From contig CAXHNV010000005.1 of NCBI GenBank assembly GCA_964017965.1, forward strand, positions 59,818-123,817: a stretch of DNA of 64,000 bases, in the 5' to 3' direction. The notes under the pieces were generated by a model. It was not told the DNA's origin. It made no database searches and was given only the letters and a program-made list of their open reading frames with translations. The position numbers and the translations under genes were made by a program. Shown here piece after piece: positions 27,679 to 36,118 of the stretch (positions are counted from its first letter, which is position 1; every line of letters begins with the position of its first letter). Source of the stretch: UBA2883 sp964017965 (lineage in GTDB: Bacteria > Cyanobacteriota > Vampirovibrionia > Gastranaerophilales > Gastranaerophilaceae).

Positions 27679-29001
27679 CTATATTATTTCATTATAGGAT
27701 TCAGGGTTAGTCAACAAGTCATAGTTAATTTCGTTCTCATTATCAGCAATAGCCGCAGCAACAACCGCGTCAGATGTTACGTTAACAAGAGTTCTCATCA
27801 TATCTGTAATTCTCTCAACAGTGAATAAGAACGCAAATCCCGCAACCAACTGTTCAGGACTTAAGCCCATACCGTTAAGAATCAATGCGATAGTAATCAA
27901 ACCCGCACCAGGAATACCCGCACAAGTACTTGATGCAACAATCGCAAGTAAAGCAATCTGTACAATCAAGAACGGTGTCAATGCAACTCCATAAGCCTGT
28001 GCTAAGAATATAACAGCAACTGTTTGTAATAAAGCCGTACCGTCCATATTCAATGTAGCACCCAACGGTAATACAAAGCTTGATACCTTGTGAGAGATAC
28101 CTCTCTTTTCACAACAAGCAATCGTCAAAGGCAAAGTTGCAGACGAACTAGCAGTACCGAACGCAACCATCATAGCTTCCGCAATAGCCGCATAAAGCAT
28201 TAATATAGGAACCTTTGAGAATATTTTCAAGAAGATAGGATAAACAACAAATAACTGAATAATGAAACCTATCATCAATACCATTAAATATTTTGAGATA
28301 CTAACAAAAATATCAGCACCAAACTGAGAAACAGAAATAGCTGTCAAAGCAAACACACCGGGTGCTGCAAAGTACATAATCCAGTCAGTAACTTTCATTG
28401 TAGCTGCAAATACTGATTCAAAGAATGAAACCAATGAACGATTAACATCGCCAACCTTTGCAAGCGCAATAGAGAAAATCAAGCTGAATAACATAATAGG
28501 AACCATATCACCCTTAGCGATAGATTCTAACGGGTTTCTTGGAATGAAACCGAGGAACAAGTTTAATAACTGACCTTTTTGAGCTGCAATAGTTGATGCA
28601 ACAGTGTTTTGAATATCGCCTGAAACGCTTTGTGCAATATAATGAGCAGCGTTCTCACCAGGTTGGAACAACAACGCTAAAATAGCACCAATCGTAACAG
28701 CCGCAACAGTAATGATTCCGTAATAAACAATCATCTTCTTACCGAATTTACCGAGCTGTTTGTTATCACCGACACTCGTTATACCAATCACAATCGCTGA
28801 TATAACTAACGGTATAACAACCATTTGAATCATTCTGATAAATAATTGACCGATAAAAGTCAAGAATCCGACAATAAACGGATTCTGATGAGCGTGTAAA
28901 AATACACCCACAATAACACCGGCAATTAAACCGAAAAATATGTGCCAATTACGTTTTAAACCTAAACCTAAAGCAATCAACACTTGCATATGTAGTTTCA
29001 T
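27679..29001 (-). CDS. Dicarboxylate/amino acid:cation symporter (DAACS family)
   Basis: A 440-residue inner-membrane carrier with about eight helices and re-entrant loops of the GltP/DctA family. The Ser-rich motif ASSSATLPLT (about residue 286) and NMDGTALLQTVAVIFLAQ (about 320) are the substrate-site signatures, and the last conserved stretch contains GIPGAGLITIALIL. It likely imports glutamate, aspartate or C4-dicarboxylates with H+ or Na+. The start at 29001 (MKLHMQVLI) has AGAGGA eight bases upstream, better than the longer frame start at 29019. The stop codon abuts the dispersed repeat. Confidence 0.92.
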   Translation of the reverse strand: MKLHMQVLIALGLGLKRNWHIFFGLIAGVIVGVFLHAHQNPFIVGFLTFIGQLFIRMIQMVVIPLVISAIVIGITSVGDNKQLGKFGKKMIVYYGIITVAAVTIGAILALLFQPGENAAHYIAQSVSGDIQNTVASTIAAQKGQLLNLFLGFIPRNPLESIAKGDMVPIMLFSLIFSIALAKVGDVNRSLVSFFESVFAATMKVTDWIMYFAAPGVFALTAISVSQFGADIFVSISKYLMVLMIGFIIQLFVVYPIFLKIFSKVPILMLYAAIAEAMMVAFGTASSSATLPLTIACCEKRGISHKVSSFVLPLGATLNMDGTALLQTVAVIFLAQAYGVALTPFLIVQIALLAIVASSTCAGIPGAGLITIALILNGMGLSPEQLVAGFAFLFTVERITDMMRTLVNVTSDAVVAAAIADNENEINYDLLTNPESYNEII

Positions 29002-29099
29002 AGTTTTTAATCCTCTCATTTCCTAACTATTGCTTAACGATTCTATTCTACTAAATTACAACAAATTTTTCAATACTTTTACTTTTTAGATAATTAAGG

Positions 29100-29111
29100 T
29101 ATAATTATAAT
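29100..29111 (+). promoter_or_regulatory. Tandem -10 boxes before pheA, leaderless geometry
   Basis: TATAAT occurs twice in a row (29100-29105 and 29106-29111) directly before the ATG at 29112. The first copy has the six-base gap seen in other genes of this window. No Shine-Dalgarno is present. Confidence 0.55.
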
Positions 29112-29972
29112 ATGTCAAATTTCGCACACGCAGAAAACATAAAAACGATTGCATATCTCGGTACAAGCGGTTCTTTCACAGAAATGGCGAAAGATTATTT
29201 TTTTGAAAGATACTCTATAAACGCATACCAAATGCCGTTCAGAACAATCAAAGAAATCGTATCTTACGTAGAAGACAACGAAGAAGCCGTTGGTGTAATC
29301 CCTATCGAAAACGCGAAAGAAGGCATTGTTCGAGAAACGAATGACAACCTGATAAATTCAACAAACCCGAACATAAAAGTTTTGTCAGAAGCAATCCTGC
29401 CTGCCAACAACTGCCTGTTATCAAAAAACAGCGAAATTTATAACATCTCAGGACTGATAGCTCCGGCTCCTGCGATTGCAAGGTGCAGCAAATATGTTAA
29501 AAACGAGCTGCCGCTTCATTTAAACATAATCAACACAACAGATACAGAAGAAGCCGCAAGACTGCTTAATTCATACAACCTGACTTATGCAATAATAGGT
29601 ACAGAAAAAACTGCAGAGATTTATAACCTGAACATCTTACATAGTAATATCAACAACGAAAAAGAAAACTATACCAAATTCGTTATGATAGGCAGCTTTG
29701 AGACAGAACCTACAGAAAACAGTATCTCAAGCGTTGCAATATCTATCCCTGATGTTCCGGGAATTCTTTATAAGATTGTAAAAGAGTTTGCAGACAACGA
29801 GATAAACATCTCATATATCCACGCAACACCTTCTAACCTGCAATCAAACGAATATATTCTCTACCTTGATTTTAAGGGCCATATCAAGGAAGAAAAGATA
29901 AATTCCACTATCGAAAAAGTTAAACAATATACTAACTATTTCAGATTCATGGGTTCATACGAAAGAATTTAA
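29112..29972 (+). CDS. pheA: Prephenate dehydratase with ACT domain
   Basis: Converts prephenate to phenylpyruvate in phenylalanine synthesis. The 286-residue protein has a catalytic domain (about 12-190) with YLGTSGSFTEMA, GVIPIEN and the NYTKF form of the usual TRF motif (Arg replaced by Lys, Thr kept). A C-terminal ACT domain (about 205-280) follows. The regulatory motifs are altered: the usual GAL(V) is GILY, and ESRP is replaced by HATP. Feedback inhibition by phenylalanine may therefore be changed. There is no fused chorismate mutase. A TPR gene follows after three bases. Confidence 0.93.
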   Translation: MSNFAHAENIKTIAYLGTSGSFTEMAKDYFFERYSINAYQMPFRTIKEIVSYVEDNEEAVGVIPIENAKEGIVRETNDNLINSTNPNIKVLSEAILPANNCLLSKNSEIYNISGLIAPAPAIARCSKYVKNELPLHLNIINTTDTEEAARLLNSYNLTYAIIGTEKTAEIYNLNILHSNINNEKENYTKFVMIGSFETEPTENSISSVAISIPDVPGILYKIVKEFADNEINISYIHATPSNLQSNEYILYLDFKGHIKEEKINSTIEKVKQYTNYFRFMGSYERI

Positions 29973-29975
29973 TAA

Positions 29976-30827
29976 ATGAAAAACCTTATAAGATTAGCAT
30001 TATCAATCATCGTTCTTTTTGCGTTCATAACTTGCAGTTATGCAAACAGTTCAAACTTGAGCGACAGAAAAATCATTAAACAAATAAAGAAATATAACCG
30101 TAAAATAAAGCGCAACCCTGAAAACGCAAAACTTTACCTAAAACGCGGTTATTTAAAATTCTGTTTAAAAGACTATAAAAGTGCAATCGAAGACCTAACA
30201 TCAGCACAGGGAATAGAACCTGATACAGTGGATATCTACTACTTAAGAGGACGTGCGTGGTTCGAAAAAGGTAACTATCAAGACGCAATGGAAGATTTCG
30301 ATAAGGCAATCGAACTCAAAAAACGTGATCCAAAACTCTACGTAAGCCGCGGGCTTGTAAAAGACCGCATAGGTGAGCACGAATCAGCGATTGAAGACTA
30401 TACATTAGCAATAAAATACGACAAAAATTCAAGAACTGCATACATAAATAGAGGTATCGCAAACGACAAACTCGGTAAACCCATTGCTGCAGTCGGCGAT
30501 TATCGACGTGCGATAAGGGTTTCAAAAGGGATAGCGCCTGACGCTTATTACAATATGGGTCTAGCTCAATGTAAGCGTGAAAACTATGAAGACGCACTCG
30601 ACGATTTTTCAAAAGCAATAGAGCAAAACCCAATGTATTCAAACGCATATTACAACAGAGGCTTGGTTTATATAAAGCTAAACCACCTTCAGCTTGCAAA
30701 GCTTGATTTTGAAAAAGCTGTTCAATACAACCACCAGAACACTCAGGCTAGAGAAGCACTAAAAGACCTTAATAAAAAGCTAAAAGAAATGTGCGATACA
30801 ACACTCCCTGACTGGATGTTAGAGTAG
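29976..30827 (+). CDS. Secreted TPR-repeat protein
   Basis: A 283-residue protein with a signal peptide (hydrophobic stretch about residues 5-20, cleavage near CSYANS) and about seven tetratricopeptide repeats. These include AYINRGIANDKLGKPIAAV and AYYNMGLAQCKRENYEDALDDFSKAI. TPRs mediate protein-protein contacts, so it is probably a periplasmic or lipid-anchored scaffold. The FITC segment could be a weak lipobox but does not match well. It starts three bases after pheA without its own Shine-Dalgarno, so translational coupling is likely. A functional link to pheA is not evident. Confidence 0.88.
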   Translation: MKNLIRLALSIIVLFAFITCSYANSSNLSDRKIIKQIKKYNRKIKRNPENAKLYLKRGYLKFCLKDYKSAIEDLTSAQGIEPDTVDIYYLRGRAWFEKGNYQDAMEDFDKAIELKKRDPKLYVSRGLVKDRIGEHESAIEDYTLAIKYDKNSRTAYINRGIANDKLGKPIAAVGDYRRAIRVSKGIAPDAYYNMGLAQCKRENYEDALDDFSKAIEQNPMYSNAYYNRGLVYIKLNHLQLAKLDFEKAVQYNHQNTQAREALKDLNKKLKEMCDTTLPDWMLE

Positions 30828-30860
30828 ACTACACCATATATACTATTTTGGCTAAAACCG

Positions 30861-30889
30861 TTGTCGGAATGACAAATTAGCGGTATAAT
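30861..30889 (+). promoter_or_regulatory. Sigma-70 promoter of the AsmA-like gene
   Basis: TTGTCG (30861-30866), 17 bases and TATAAT (30884-30889) precede the ATG at 30902 by 12 bases. The predicted leader is about six bases, too short for a Shine-Dalgarno. A second ATG at 30894 lies out of frame, next to the -10 box. Confidence 0.7.
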
Positions 30890-30901
30890 TAATATGCAAA
30901 A

Positions 30902-33900
30902 ATGTTTAAAAAGTACTCTAAATTTATATATATAATTTTAATATTTTATTTTGTCTGGTTAGCGCTTATTCCATTGAGCAGCAGGCTGATTTTTAACGCA
31001 TTTTTGCCCGAAAACATCAAAAACGCACGGATAAGAACATCTGTTTTGCCAAACCTAACCATAAAAGCAGACGAGATAACCATTCCGAACGCACTTGATG
31101 TAAAACATCCAAAACTAAACATAAGATTATTACCTCTTTTGACCGGAACAGTACATATCAATAGAGTTTCAGCGGATTATATAAACGCTGATTTCAATAA
31201 TTTAACTCTTCCTAAACCAAAAGTTGAACTAAAGCCTGAAAAGCTCAAACTAAACAACCTGAACGTAAAAGAGTACCATTTAAGTGCACTAAACAACAGG
31301 CTTGACGGCAAAAACCTGAAATACAAAAACACAAGACGAAACATCGTTTTCTATTCAAAATCAGACCTGAACAGCGATTGCAAGCTTAATTTTGACCTTA
31401 ACCTGCCTAAAAGCGATAAGAAAAATAAATCCAAATGCAATATAGAGGTCAAAAATCTTGATTTGAGTAAGTTTTCACCTGTTGTTACAAGCTATTTTAA
31501 CGAGATAACTTCTACAAACGGTAAAATAAATATCGTTTCTAAAAAAGACAAAATGGATATAAAAGTCGAAGATTTAAAAGTCCTATACAAAGACAACAGC
31601 TACTCAATCATCTTCCCGAAACTCTTGAATATTAACTCAAACTTCCATATCTATAACAACAAACTTGATATAAAAACAGCCGCAATAAAAACTGACGGAA
31701 TCAATATAAGTACATACGGCAAGATTAAAAACGCCTTCTCACTAAAACCGCATTTTGACCTGCATTCAGATATCAAAAAAGCCGATTTACGAAAAGGCGC
31801 CCTAATGCTTCCGAACATAATAACAGAAGATATCAGCACTCCGGCACTAAAGAAATACGCATTTTATGGTGATATGACAGGTTATACGGATATCAAAGGC
31901 GAACTGCCCCGACCTGATATCACAGGCGCTCTGGCAGTTCGCAACGGGATGATGATTAAGCCTATAAAAAACGCTAAAGGTAAAGCTAATATTGATATAA
32001 AATTCGTCGGTCAAAAACTTCTGCTTGACGTTGATGTACCCGTAAACAACAACGAATGGGTAAAAGTCGACGGTGATATCGCAATCTATGGCGACAAGTT
32101 TGCACACCTTGATATCAAAAGTTCTGATTCTGTTGATTTAGAAACAGCAGAATTTGTATTGAATCCGCTCCACGAGATATTTTTATTTGAAATCGGACCT
32201 GTTCCAATTATGGATATCAAAGGTCGAGGCGGAGCAAACTTAAAGATTGTCGGCACAAAAAAAGACCCGCACGCGTGGGGTAAATTCACTTTCTACAACA
32301 CAGACGCGAGATTTTTAGAAGTTAACGGACTTGTGCTCAAAAACGCTAAAGGACACCTTGACTTTAAAGACAGAATGGCTTATTTCATCAACCAGACAGG
32401 TACAGTAAACTCCAAACCTGCTACTATTGAAGGCACCTGTTCATTATTCGGTGACTTTGATTTCAACGTAACAGCCAAAAACCAAAAACTCGCTGATTTG
32501 ATAACTATCTTAACAACATCACCAATGCTTGTTTCAATGAAAGATATGGTTCCGCCAATCAAAAACCCGAACGGCAATGCCGATTTCTTACTCAATCTTA
32601 AAGGAGAGAAAGTCCTTCATATTGCTGACCTTGAGATAAACAAAAACGTATTTGCACAAGGTTCAATAAAGCTATTGGGCAACGCTTTCACGTTTGAAAA
32701 CCTGAACCTGAAAAACGTTAAAGGTCTAATCAATTTCCAAAGAACCGACTGTGATATTGATTTAAAAGGTAAGCTTTCAACCAATTCGAACATCAGTATT
32801 CAAGGCTCTTTGAAAGATAATCTTGCAGACATAAAAATAGTTACACCCAAAATCATGGTTAACGAACTGAATATAAAAGAACTAAAGTTCCTTGACCCGC
32901 TGGCTGTTAAATTAAACGCAAAATACAAAGGCAAAATAAGCGCAATTGCAATAAACGGAATCGACGCGCAAATAAACATCTTAAAAAACAGCACACCCGT
33001 AAAGAACTGCAAAGTATTGACAGGACAAATAAACCTCAAAAATTCTAACTTAAAAATACATAACCTCACAGGTTACGTAAAACAAAACCCGTTCTATATC
33101 AACGCAAACATTAAAAACATCGGTAAAGAAACGCTTAACTTAAGCAAATCCAATATCAACGGAAGCTTTAGGTGTAAAGATTTCGATTTAACAGCACTGA
33201 ATCTTCTCAAATCACTTGACGGATTCCCTGCTGAGCTCAAATCACAACTTGATAAGATTACTATCATCAAAGGTATGACGGATATTGATTTTCAGGCAAG
33301 AAACAATAACATCAATTCAACGCTTAACCTCAATAACATAAACTTCACATATACAATAGAAGAAGGTGAAAAACGAGAGCCTGTCGACATTCCGGTCAAA
33401 CTCATCAATGGTCAAATCATAGTCAAAAATAATACAATTACACTTCGAAAACTTAACTGTTTGATAGATGAAATGCCGATTTTGATATTCGGTAACATCA
33501 GTAATATCTACAAAAACCCTAGGTATAATATCTATATCAATTCAAAACTTGTACAAAAAGTGTTTACAAAATACTGGAACGCTTACAATATTTATCCTAT
33601 AAAGGCAACCGGTGATATTGTCTCAACAGTAAGACTTTCAGGCGACAAGAATCATACCCATATCAACTCTGAGACACGAATGGAAGAAAACTCTGAAATT
33701 TACTATATGGGCGCAACAATTGGCGATTTAGTAAACCCTATTACCTTAAGAGTAGACACTGATATTTACTCTAACGGACTGATTAAGCTGAACAAATTCA
33801 GCTATAACAAGGTTATTTCGTCTCAAAACAACAAAAGAAACGAACTTCCACTACTAAATGTTTCAGGTGAAATAAGAAAAAGCGGCAAGGTTTATCACTA

Positions 33901-35194
33901 TAAAGATTTGGTTATCAAGAGCGAAAACCCTGCAGACGCGAGTTTGTTCAATATAATCTTTAAGAAACCTACAATCAAACAGGGAACCTTTGTTTCTGAT
34001 TTAAGAGTTTCAGGAAGCTCAAATAGTCCTAAAATACTGGGTAAATTCAATCTGGCAAATGTTGAAATGCCTTATTTGAATACATCAATCAAGGAACTCA
34101 ATCTTGAATTCAAGCCTAATACAATCCACGTCTTATCTAAGGGTGAGGTTTTATCAAACTATATTATGGGTTCAGCCGAACTCAGCAATGTTTTGGCTCC
34201 GCCTTATACAGTGAACAGCGCTTATTTATACATAAACACCCTTGATGTTAACCATGTAATGAACCAGATTAAACAGCTTGAGCTCAAAGGTATCTCATCA
34301 GCAATCGGTACTGAAACCGATATCAAATCACTCGATATGTTGAGGATAAAAAGTGCTAAAATCCGCGCCGGACAGATACTTGTAAAAAATATCACCGCAT
34401 CAAACTTAGAAGCTATTTGTGGGTTTAGTGATAAAAAGATATCTATCGATTCGTTTAACTTTGATATGGCAGAAGGTATTATATCAGGTAACCTGAAATA
34501 CAATCTTAAGAACAACTTTATGAACTTAAGCCTGTCTGCAAACAAAGTTAACGCAAACTCTCTAACTACGGCATTATTTGACTTACCTAACCAGATATTT
34601 GGTGATTTGACAGGTAATGTTGAGATTTCTTGCGATACAACAAACGAAAAAACACAGTATGCAACCTTCACAGGAAGCGGTCAGTTCAAAGTTTCAAACG
34701 GGAAAATGCCAAAACTCGGCTCTTTAGAATACCTCTTAAAAGCAGGTAATCTAATCAAAGGGGGGATTACAAGCATATCTATGAACAGTATTATAGATAT
34801 CGTAACACCGTTGAAGACAGGCGAATTTTCAAGCATACACGGACATTTTACTATCAAAAACGGTATAGCAAAAACTGTTGAAATACATTCACACGGCAAG
34901 AACCTGAACTTATATATAACAGGAACGTATAATTTTATCGAATCTATTGCTGATATGAACGTATACGGTCAGATTTCAAGAAAGGTTTCAACCGTGCTCG
35001 GAGCAGCAGGTAATATCTCGTTAAACACTCTGTTTAATAAGATACCGGGAGTTTCAACAAGTCAGTTTGTAAACGATTTAAACAAAATCCCGGGGATAGA
35101 TTTGTCTAATAAATCCAACCGAAAATTCATCGTAGAGATACTTGGCGACATCAACGGCGAAGATTTTGTTAAGAGTTTCAGGTGGCTAAATTAA
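30902..35194 (+). CDS. AsmA-like/TamB-type envelope protein, 1430 residues
   Basis: A very large envelope protein with one N-terminal membrane helix (about residues 7-27) and more than 1300 residues of beta-rich repeats. These include many L(N/D)I...G.I..K-type strands, as in AsmA, YhdP and TamB bridge-like lipid transporters. The C-terminal ~250 residues (from the GDLTGNVEISC segment, with GSGQFKVSNGKMPKLGSLEYLLK) match the AsmA-like C-terminal domain. Family members are thought to carry phospholipids between inner and outer membranes; this function is inferred. An MCE gene lies 3.6 kb downstream. Codon use is ordinary. The frame begins at an ATG without a Shine-Dalgarno. Confidence 0.85.
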   Translation: MFKKYSKFIYIILIFYFVWLALIPLSSRLIFNAFLPENIKNARIRTSVLPNLTIKADEITIPNALDVKHPKLNIRLLPLLTGTVHINRVSADYINADFNNLTLPKPKVELKPEKLKLNNLNVKEYHLSALNNRLDGKNLKYKNTRRNIVFYSKSDLNSDCKLNFDLNLPKSDKKNKSKCNIEVKNLDLSKFSPVVTSYFNEITSTNGKINIVSKKDKMDIKVEDLKVLYKDNSYSIIFPKLLNINSNFHIYNNKLDIKTAAIKTDGINISTYGKIKNAFSLKPHFDLHSDIKKADLRKGALMLPNIITEDISTPALKKYAFYGDMTGYTDIKGELPRPDITGALAVRNGMMIKPIKNAKGKANIDIKFVGQKLLLDVDVPVNNNEWVKVDGDIAIYGDKFAHLDIKSSDSVDLETAEFVLNPLHEIFLFEIGPVPIMDIKGRGGANLKIVGTKKDPHAWGKFTFYNTDARFLEVNGLVLKNAKGHLDFKDRMAYFINQTGTVNSKPATIEGTCSLFGDFDFNVTAKNQKLADLITILTTSPMLVSMKDMVPPIKNPNGNADFLLNLKGEKVLHIADLEINKNVFAQGSIKLLGNAFTFENLNLKNVKGLINFQRTDCDIDLKGKLSTNSNISIQGSLKDNLADIKIVTPKIMVNELNIKELKFLDPLAVKLNAKYKGKISAIAINGIDAQINILKNSTPVKNCKVLTGQINLKNSNLKIHNLTGYVKQNPFYINANIKNIGKETLNLSKSNINGSFRCKDFDLTALNLLKSLDGFPAELKSQLDKITIIKGMTDIDFQARNNNINSTLNLNNINFTYTIEEGEKREPVDIPVKLINGQIIVKNNTITLRKLNCLIDEMPILIFGNISNIYKNPRYNIYINSKLVQKVFTKYWNAYNIYPIKATGDIVSTVRLSGDKNHTHINSETRMEENSEIYYMGATIGDLVNPITLRVDTDIYSNGLIKLNKFSYNKVISSQNNKRNELPLLNVSGEIRKSGKVYHYKDLVIKSENPADASLFNIIFKKPTIKQGTFVSDLRVSGSSNSPKILGKFNLANVEMPYLNTSIKELNLEFKPNTIHVLSKGEVLSNYIMGSAELSNVLAPPYTVNSAYLYINTLDVNHVMNQIKQLELKGISSAIGTETDIKSLDMLRIKSAKIRAGQILVKNITASNLEAICGFSDKKISIDSFNFDMAEGIISGNLKYNLKNNFMNLSLSANKVNANSLTTALFDLPNQIFGDLTGNVEISCDTTNEKTQYATFTGSGQFKVSNGKMPKLGSLEYLLKAGNLIKGGITSISMNSIIDIVTPLKTGEFSSIHGHFTIKNGIAKTVEIHSHGKNLNLYITGTYNFIESIADMNVYGQISRKVSTVLGAAGNISLNTLFNKIPGVSTSQFVNDLNKIPGIDLSNKSNRKFIVEILGDINGEDFVKSFRWLN

Positions 35195-35249
35195 TATATT
35201 GCCCTCGAGAAAAAATAGGCGTATATTAAAAACATAAAAGGAGAATTTC

Positions 35250-35603
35250 ATGAAAAAATATATAGTAGCTATAATGTTGTTTTTGTTATGTATTACAGGA
35301 TTAGCGAAAGCGGATATTCCAATATCTGAAGTGAGGGCAAGCCATATATTAGTATCGAGCATGCACCAGGCAGAAGAGATTAGAAACGACATTGTACAGG
35401 GTAAAAACTCGTTTGAATATTATGCAAAACTATATTCAAAATGCCCTTCCGGTCAAAACGGCGGTGATTTAGGCTATTTCAGACGCGGGCAAATGGTACC
35501 TCAGTTTGAAGTAGCGGCTTTTAATCTGCCTGTCGGTGAAATATCAAAACCTGTATGGACGCAGTTTGGCTGGCACTTAATTAAAGTAACTGACAGAAGA
35601 TAA
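35250..35603 (+). CDS. Secreted parvulin-type peptidyl-prolyl isomerase
   Basis: A 117-residue protein with a signal peptide (about residues 1-22, ending AKADI) followed by a single PpiC/rotamase domain. VRASHILV, a GGDLGYF glycine motif, MVPQFEVAAF and the closing GWHLIKVTDRR are all present. It probably assists folding of outer-membrane or periplasmic proteins. Shine-Dalgarno AAAGGAGAA precedes the ATG. A strong terminator lies 18 bases after the stop. Confidence 0.92.
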   Translation: MKKYIVAIMLFLLCITGLAKADIPISEVRASHILVSSMHQAEEIRNDIVQGKNSFEYYAKLYSKCPSGQNGGDLGYFRRGQMVPQFEVAAFNLPVGEISKPVWTQFGWHLIKVTDRR

Positions 35604-35619
35604 AATTTATACACATAAA

Positions 35620-35650
35620 AAAAGAACCTGCATAATGCAGGTTCTTTTTC
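35620..35650. terminator. Bidirectional rho-independent terminator
   Basis: AAGAACCTGCA and TGCAGGTTCTT form an 11-bp stem with a two-base loop, with A- and T-runs at the ends. It separates the parvulin gene from the convergent 85-residue gene and can serve both. Confidence 0.9.
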
Positions 35651-35671
35651 AATATCCTATAACCAAAAGTC

Positions 35672-35929
35672 TTACGCTACAACGTTGATGTTTTGTGTTG
35701 GAGCTGCAGATGGTTCGTGTTCAGCAATGATTCTGAACGTTCTATACAATTTATAACCCAAAGCTGTAATAGGGTTTGAGTTCAAAGAATCAGCTTTTCT
35801 TGCGATAGACTGTTCTTTTTCAAAATTGATAGAATTTTGTTGTTGTGAACGCGGTGCGCTTACTTTGTTATTTTCATTAGCTTTGTAGCTAATTGTATTC
35901 ATATATCCGTTTATTGAATTAACTTTCAT
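35672..35929 (-). CDS. Small unknown protein with operator-controlled promoter
   Basis: An 85-residue polar protein without membrane segments, starting MKVNSINGYMNTISYKANEN. Its N-terminus is Asn/Ser-rich and looks disordered. A Shine-Dalgarno AGAAGG lies before the ATG. It has a consensus promoter and two operator-like inverted repeats (separate entries), so its expression seems tightly controlled. No family is recognised. The TISYKA segment is reminiscent of NIAFNG in the 17.5-kb gene, but the similarity is weak. It ends at the bidirectional terminator. Confidence 0.75.
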   Translation of the reverse strand: MKVNSINGYMNTISYKANENNKVSAPRSQQQNSINFEKEQSIARKADSLNSNPITALGYKLYRTFRIIAEHEPSAAPTQNINVVA

Positions 35930-35947
35930 AATGACCTTCTTTGTTTT

Positions 35948-35966
35948 AAGTGTTATTTAAACACTT
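35948..35966. promoter_or_regulatory. Downstream operator-like inverted repeat
   Basis: AAGTGTT (35948-35954) and AACACTT (35960-35966) form a perfect inverted repeat with a 5-base spacer. It covers about +8 to +26 of the predicted transcript of the 85-residue gene. Confidence 0.65.
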
Positions 35967-35980
35967 TATTTTACAATTTC

Positions 35981-36009
35981 ATTATGCACCATAATAAATT
36001 ATTTGTCAA
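35981..36009 (-). promoter_or_regulatory. Consensus promoter of the 85-residue gene
   Basis: On the minus strand TTGACA (36009-36004), exactly 17 bases, and CATAAT (35986-35981). This is the best sigma-70 promoter in the window, and it is bracketed by two similar inverted repeats. Confidence 0.8.
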
Positions 36010-36027
36010 GTGTTATTTTTACACTAA
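36008..36027. promoter_or_regulatory. Upstream operator-like inverted repeat
   Basis: AGTGT (36009-36013) and ACACT (36021-36025) form an inverted repeat whose first arm overlaps the -35 box. It shares AAGTGTTATTT with the downstream repeat; the two centres are about 60 bases apart. Confidence 0.6.
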
Positions 36028-36058
36028 TTAAAAATAGGTCAAATGTACTATAAATACT

Positions 36059-36101
36059 GAATTCCTGATAAAGTGCAAAATGTACACTTAATCAGGAATT
36101 C
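36059..36101. terminator. Long hairpin downstream of pepA
   Basis: Arms at 36059-36075 (GAATTCCTGAT...AAGTG) and 36085-36101 pair over 17 positions with one A/A mismatch and a 9-base loop. It lies 18 bases after the pepA stop and is followed on the plus strand by a T-rich run, so it may terminate transcription. The inner AAGTG/CACTT also resembles the two operator repeats. Confidence 0.55.
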
Positions 36102-36118
36102 TTACTTTTTTATTTTTT

